Shown here: piece after piece, positions 6,012 through 8,820 of the stretch
Position numbering within the stretch: the stretch's first letter is position 1
How the letters are laid out: each line of letters opens with the position of its first letter
Assembly (NCBI GenBank): GCA_013812985.1
Contig: JACCSN010000597.1
Span: forward strand, 1 to 8,820
Reading direction: 5' to 3'
Length of the DNA: 8,820 bases
Origin: Hyphomicrobiales bacterium
GTDB lineage: Bacteria; Pseudomonadota; Alphaproteobacteria; Rhizobiales; Afifellaceae
Made by a program: the position numbers and the translations under genes
The notes under the pieces: generated by a model
Database searches by the model: none
What the model was told of the DNA's origin: nothing
What the model saw: only the letters and a program-made list of their open reading frames with translations

Positions 6012-7617
6012 GCACCCTCACGCTGAAGTACCGGGGCGGTTCCAGGCAATCACGGCAATAGTGGACCTCGGCCCAGATGCCGGGCCGGCAAGGGTAGGGC
6101 CGGACACGCCGCAAGAACGCCAGGGGAAATTCGATGAAGAATCCGCTTGCACGGATTTCGCAGGCCCCGTCTTCCCGCAGCCGCTCCTCCAGCTCTTCGA
6201 GCTTGAGGAAATGCTCCGACGTATCCTGATAGCCCGCGTATTCGATTCGGATAGGGGGCCGCAGCTCGTCGGATCCGGCCAGGCTCCAGTGCGTGGCCTG
6301 CGCGGCCACCAGACCGGCGGCGAGCGCGGCGACGGCACCGCGGCCGAGAGCGCGGATCCCGGTTTGGGGGGCGCACAGCCAGCGACCCGAGAGGACGCCG
6401 AATGACGCTGCCAGCAGCAGATTCGCCAGGATGTAATAGCGGGGCGCGGTCTGTTCGGTGAAGAGCGGAAAGACGGAGAAATAGGAAAGCGGCGCGAGCA
6501 GCAGGAGGCGTTCGGCGGGAAGCAGGCGAATCCGGGGGAACAAGCGGTTTGGCAGCACGGCCCAGGCGAATCCCACAAATGCGCACAGAAGCCACGCACC
6601 AGCCAATACGTACTGGGCGATCAGCGCCCAGAACGCGGGAGCTTGGTGCCCCATCCGCGCGACCGGCAGATGCCCCGCCACAGTTCCAAGCAGGACGGCC
6701 CCATGGTTCTCGAAGAAGAGCAGGTTCGCGGTGGCCAGCACGCCCGCGGCCAGCCCGCCTAGCAGGGCGCCGGGCAGACTCCACGAACGACCCGCTTCGG
6801 CCTTGAAAACGCGCGCCCGGGCGCATCTCGCCCTCGCCATCCACCGCCCCCCTTGGCTGATGCACGCGACACACGCCGCGCCAGCAGCGGGAAGAAGCAG
6901 CCAGATGGACAGATTCCAGAGGTGGCGAAAGCGCAGGTAATCCTGTTCGTCGATCTGCGGCTTGATGAGATAAGTCATCGCCGCCAGGCCAAGCCCCGCC
7001 GCCTGCAGCGCGAATAGCCTCAGGAAGGCGCGGCGAGGGGAAAGAGCAGCCAGCCACGCTGCCGCGGCCAGGAGCGACAGAGGCAGCGAGATGAAGATGA
7101 AATGGCTGGCAGTTCCCAGCGAGACGGCCAGGCAATACGCGAACGACCAGCCAAGCAGCGAGCCCTCGTGCGTCAGAATCCTGACGCTCGCCCCCAGGCA
7201 GAGCGCGGCCAGCAGCACCTGGAACGCAGCCACTTCCCAAGCCACGCGCGGAAAAAGAAGAAGCGCCAAGGACGCGTTGGCGGAGGCCAGGAAAACCGCC
7301 GCCCCCGGCAGTCCTGATGCGCACCGGATCGCGCAGGCTGCGAGCGCAACACCGGCCGCGTTGCAGACCAGGCCGGCTGCCCGAAGCGCGCCCGTGCTTG
7401 GCCCGGCGAGGGCGAAGACCCAGCTCACCACGGCCGCGTGCAGCCCGCCGGAGTAGTTGGTGATCCCATGAGGCGAGGCGATGTGGCCCAGCTCCAGCGC
7501 CCGAAGCGCGCTCAGCCCCACGAAAGCCTCGTCCCCATGCAGTCCAGGGAAGTCCGCGAACCGATACGCTATGGCCGCGACATAGGCGAGCCAGAGAAAC
7601 AGGAGCGCAATGGGCAT
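5998..7617 (-). CDS. Polytopic membrane glycosyltransferase-like protein (GT-C / PMT-ArnT type)
   Basis: A 539-residue protein starting MPIALLFLWLAYVAAIAYRF, a membrane anchor, followed by DFPGLHGDEAF (HGDE at 27-30) in the first extracytoplasmic loop, the usual position of the catalytic acidic residue in GT-C enzymes. About ten more hydrophobic segments follow, then a soluble C-terminal part from about residue 440 with a CRDC motif near the end. It would be expected to move a sugar from a polyprenyl-phosphate carrier to an acceptor outside the cytoplasmic membrane; donor and acceptor are unknown. The ATG at 7617 is chosen because the open frame upstream, to 7944, lacks membrane or conserved character and overlaps the aapQ homology on the other strand. 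The ribosome site before ATG 7617 is weak (GCGGGGAAAA). It overlaps the next gene by 14 bases. Its G+C is noticeably higher than that of its downstream partner. Confidence 0.8.
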   Translation of the reverse strand: MPIALLFLWLAYVAAIAYRFADFPGLHGDEAFVGLSALRALELGHIASPHGITNYSGGLHAAVVSWVFALAGPSTGALRAAGLVCNAAGVALAACAIRCASGLPGAAVFLASANASLALLLFPRVAWEVAAFQVLLAALCLGASVRILTHEGSLLGWSFAYCLAVSLGTASHFIFISLPLSLLAAAAWLAALSPRRAFLRLFALQAAGLGLAAMTYLIKPQIDEQDYLRFRHLWNLSIWLLLPAAGAACVACISQGGRWMARARCARARVFKAEAGRSWSLPGALLGGLAAGVLATANLLFFENHGAVLLGTVAGHLPVARMGHQAPAFWALIAQYVLAGAWLLCAFVGFAWAVLPNRLFPRIRLLPAERLLLLAPLSYFSVFPLFTEQTAPRYYILANLLLAASFGVLSGRWLCAPQTGIRALGRGAVAALAAGLVAAQATHWSLAGSDELRPPIRIEYAGYQDTSEHFLKLEELEERLREDGACEIRASGFFIEFPLAFLRRVRPYPCRPGIWAEVHYCRDCLEPPRYFSVRVHASP

Positions 7618-7797
7618 TTTTCCCCGCTCTTGCGATCCTGGCACGGCTTGTTGATTTGTCCAGCTAACAAAATCCCGGACCTGGGCGACGAGCCGCCAAG
7701 CCCAACAAGGCTGTCCGGCCACATGCCTCGTTGCTTGAGAAGGGGCCGGCCTCGGAGGTCTGTCCTGGCCCCATGGCGGGCTGCAAAGACTCTCGCC
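7618..7797. other. Junction between glycan genes and the aap remnant
   Basis: This stretch separates the divergent start of the minus-strand GT-C gene from the first recognisable AapQ residue (Trp codon at 7798). A plus-strand frame is open across it, and an ATG at 7723 could start a truncated AapQ, but residues before WETPELRG do not look like AapQ. The 5' half of aapQ is absent, so a recombination breakpoint must lie here. I see no convincing promoter and no insertion-sequence end. Confidence 0.5.
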
Positions 7798-8259
7798 TGG
7801 GAAACGCCCGAACTGCGCGGCTTCAGTTTCCGCGGCGGGTTGCAGGTAATACCGGAATTCGCCGCTTTGCTGTTCGGGATCACGATCTACACCTCGGCTT
7901 TCATCGCCGAGATCGTGCGCGCCGGCATCATGAGCGTGCCGCACGGCCAGTATGAGGCGGGCCGCTCGCTCGGCCTTGACCGCAGGCTGCTCCTGCGCCT
8001 GGTAGTGATCCCGCAGGCGCTGCGGGTGATCATTCCTCCGCTCACCAGCCAGTATCTGAACCTGACGAAGAACACCTCGCTTGGATCGGCGATCGCCTAT
8101 CCAGAACTGGTAGCGGTCTTCGCCGGAACGGTGCTGAACCAGACCGGCCAGGCCGTCGAGACGATCGGCATCACCATGGGCGTGTATCTGGCGCTGAGCC
8201 TGGCCATTGCCGGCGTGATGCGCCGCTACGAGCAGCGCCTGGCGCTCGCCAAGCGGTGA
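7723..8259 (+). pseudogene. aapQ: General L-amino acid ABC transporter permease AapQ, 5'-truncated
   Basis: AapQ is one of the two membrane permeases of the Aap general amino-acid importer, working with AapM, ATPase AapP and binding protein AapJ. From the Trp codon at 7798 the reading WETPELRGFSF, FRGGLQVIPEFAALL, YTSAFIAEIVRAGI and LTSQYLNLTKNTSLGSAIAY is characteristic of the AapQ C-terminal half. The EAA loop that contacts the ATPase is present (EAGRSLGLDRRLLLR followed by VIPQALRVIIPP, about 7951-8040). Only about 153 homologous residues remain of a protein usually near 400, so the N-terminal helices and large periplasmic insert are gone. The ATG at 7723 is merely the nearest possible start. 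The stop TGA (8257-8259) overlaps a GTG of the next gene, as in intact aap operons. Function is very unlikely. Confidence 0.85.
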
Positions 8260-8610
8260 GGCCGATGCGCTCCGGTCGCCGAGTGGCCGAGCGGTTGCGC
8301 CAGGGGTTCTTCCGCAACCCCTTCGACGCCCTGCTGACGATGCTCATCGTTGCTGCCGCGGCCTATGTGCTGCCGGCGCCGCTCCGTTGGTTCGCCGTCG
8401 AAGCGACGTTCTTCGGCCCATCGCGCGGGGCCTTTTCGGGCGGCGGCGCCTGTTGGGCGTTCATCACCGCCAATCTCGGCCAGATCGTCTACGGTTTCTA
8501 CCCTACGGACGAGCGCTGGCGTGTGGACCTGGTCGGGCTTATCACCGTGGTGGCGCTCGTCGTGTTCCCGCTGGTCGTCCGCCGGCGCCTCTCCGTGAGC
8601 ATCGATCCCG
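8256..8610 (+). pseudogene. aapM: General L-amino acid ABC transporter permease AapM, N-terminal fragment
   Basis: Starts at GTG 8256 (overlapping the aapQ stop) or, more plausibly, ATG 8265. The first membrane helix (about residues 24-41), then GGGACWAFI (62-70), IVYGFYPTDERWRVD (77-91) and a second helix (92-109) are recognisable AapM features: a cysteine-containing GACWAFI and a YP..ERWRVD preceding the next membrane span. After about residue 112 (near base 8590) the sequence no longer resembles a permease. The frame runs on to TAG at 8772-8774 with proline-, cysteine- and arginine-rich residues. AapM is normally near 380-400 residues and needs its C-terminal permease core, which is missing. 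The exact breakpoint could be anywhere between about 8570 and 8610. Confidence 0.75.
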
Positions 8611-8820
8611 CTCCACCACCAAACGGCATACCACCGTTTGCGGTTTGGTCATGGCGTGACTTCCGGCCCGGTTCAACGGACGTTTCATGTTGCAGGTGCG
8701 CAGGGGTTTTTCCCGCCTATAAAAAGGGAGGTCGGGGAGTGATCGAATCTCAACCGGACTTCAGGCGATTCTAGATTAGGGCAGGGGAGCCCAGCATCTC
8801 GATCCTTTCAGCCGGCATAG
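8611..8820. other. Apparent non-coding tail after the aapM breakpoint, with two hairpins
   Basis: No gene can be supported here. CAAACGG (8620-8626) and CCGTTTG (8634-8640) form a 7-bp stem with a 7-base loop. CCCGCCT (8712-8718) pairs with AGG/CGGG (8729-8736, one bulged T) around an A-rich loop. Neither is followed by a T-run, so neither is a convincing intrinsic terminator in the plus direction. The last 45 bases contain a short minus-strand frame ending in TAG at 8773-8771 that could be the end of a gene entering from the right, but it is too short to judge. Confidence 0.4.

Noticed and set aside
7618..7700. Sigma-70-like promoter for the minus-strand GT-C operon
   Set aside because: TTGTTA and TGGACA are present on the minus strand, but no acceptable -10 box lies at proper spacing.
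7618..7944. 109-residue N-terminal extension of the minus-strand GT-C protein
   Set aside because: The extension is hydrophilic and unlike the family, and much of it lies antisense to AapQ homology; a membrane-anchor start at ATG 7617 is far better.
8771..8818. Minus-strand reading ending in TAG at 8773-8771, possibly the end of a gene entering from the right
   Set aside because: Only about 15 codons are visible and I do not recognise them; chance is just as likely.
1..8820. CRISPR arrays, tRNA or rRNA genes
   Set aside because: No regularly spaced direct repeats and no tRNA or rRNA signature were seen on either strand.

Overview
The window looks like part of a surface-glycan (lipid-linked glycosylation) island in the chromosome or a large replicon of an alphaproteobacterium. 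The basis is overall high G+C, an IS3-family and an IS5-family insertion sequence of types I associate with Rhizobiales/sphingomonads, and fragments of the general amino-acid transporter genes aapQ and aapM. The assignment is inferred from gene style only.

Layout, left to right. Positions 1-185 carry the start of an IS3-family element (OrfA N-terminus on the minus strand, then its terminal sequence). The element abuts an orphan 3' gene fragment (186-380, plus strand) that I cannot name. The stop of that fragment overlaps the GTG start of a 386-aa polyprenyl-phosphate sugar synthase (GT2, DPM1-like) fused to a GtrA-type membrane domain (377-1537). Twelve bases later begins a GT22-family (PIG-B/ALG9-like) mannosyltransferase, 1550-3033. 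It is split into two frames by a perfect 8-bp tandem duplication inside the family's conserved YGTxPWxWY motif. Removing one copy restores a 491-residue protein.

The centre (about 3146-4434) is a degraded IS5-family element on the minus strand. Its transposase has a nonsense codon at codon 6 and a one-base deletion near the middle. The element sits in the extreme 3' end of a minus-strand polytopic membrane protein (4332-6011), whose last ~33 residues are therefore IS-encoded; the IS nonsense codon serves as its stop. Upstream of it, overlapping by 14 bases, is a second polytopic GT-C-like protein (5998-7617, minus) with an HGDE motif in its first extracytoplasmic loop.

The right part (about 7723-8610, plus strand) holds a 5'-truncated aapQ directly overlapping a 3'-truncated aapM. 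The last ~220 bases hold two hairpins and no gene I can support.

How they fit together (inference): the GT2-GtrA protein would charge a polyprenyl phosphate with a sugar, probably mannose, on the cytoplasmic side and help present it at the outer face. GT-C enzymes (the GT22 protein and the two minus-strand membrane proteins) would use such lipid-linked sugars to decorate a glycan, lipid or protein in the periplasm. The locus is being remodelled by insertion sequences, a slippage-type duplication and gene truncation. No new system is proven, but the duplication in the mannosyltransferase and the IS-overwritten C-terminus are the observations most worth checking.
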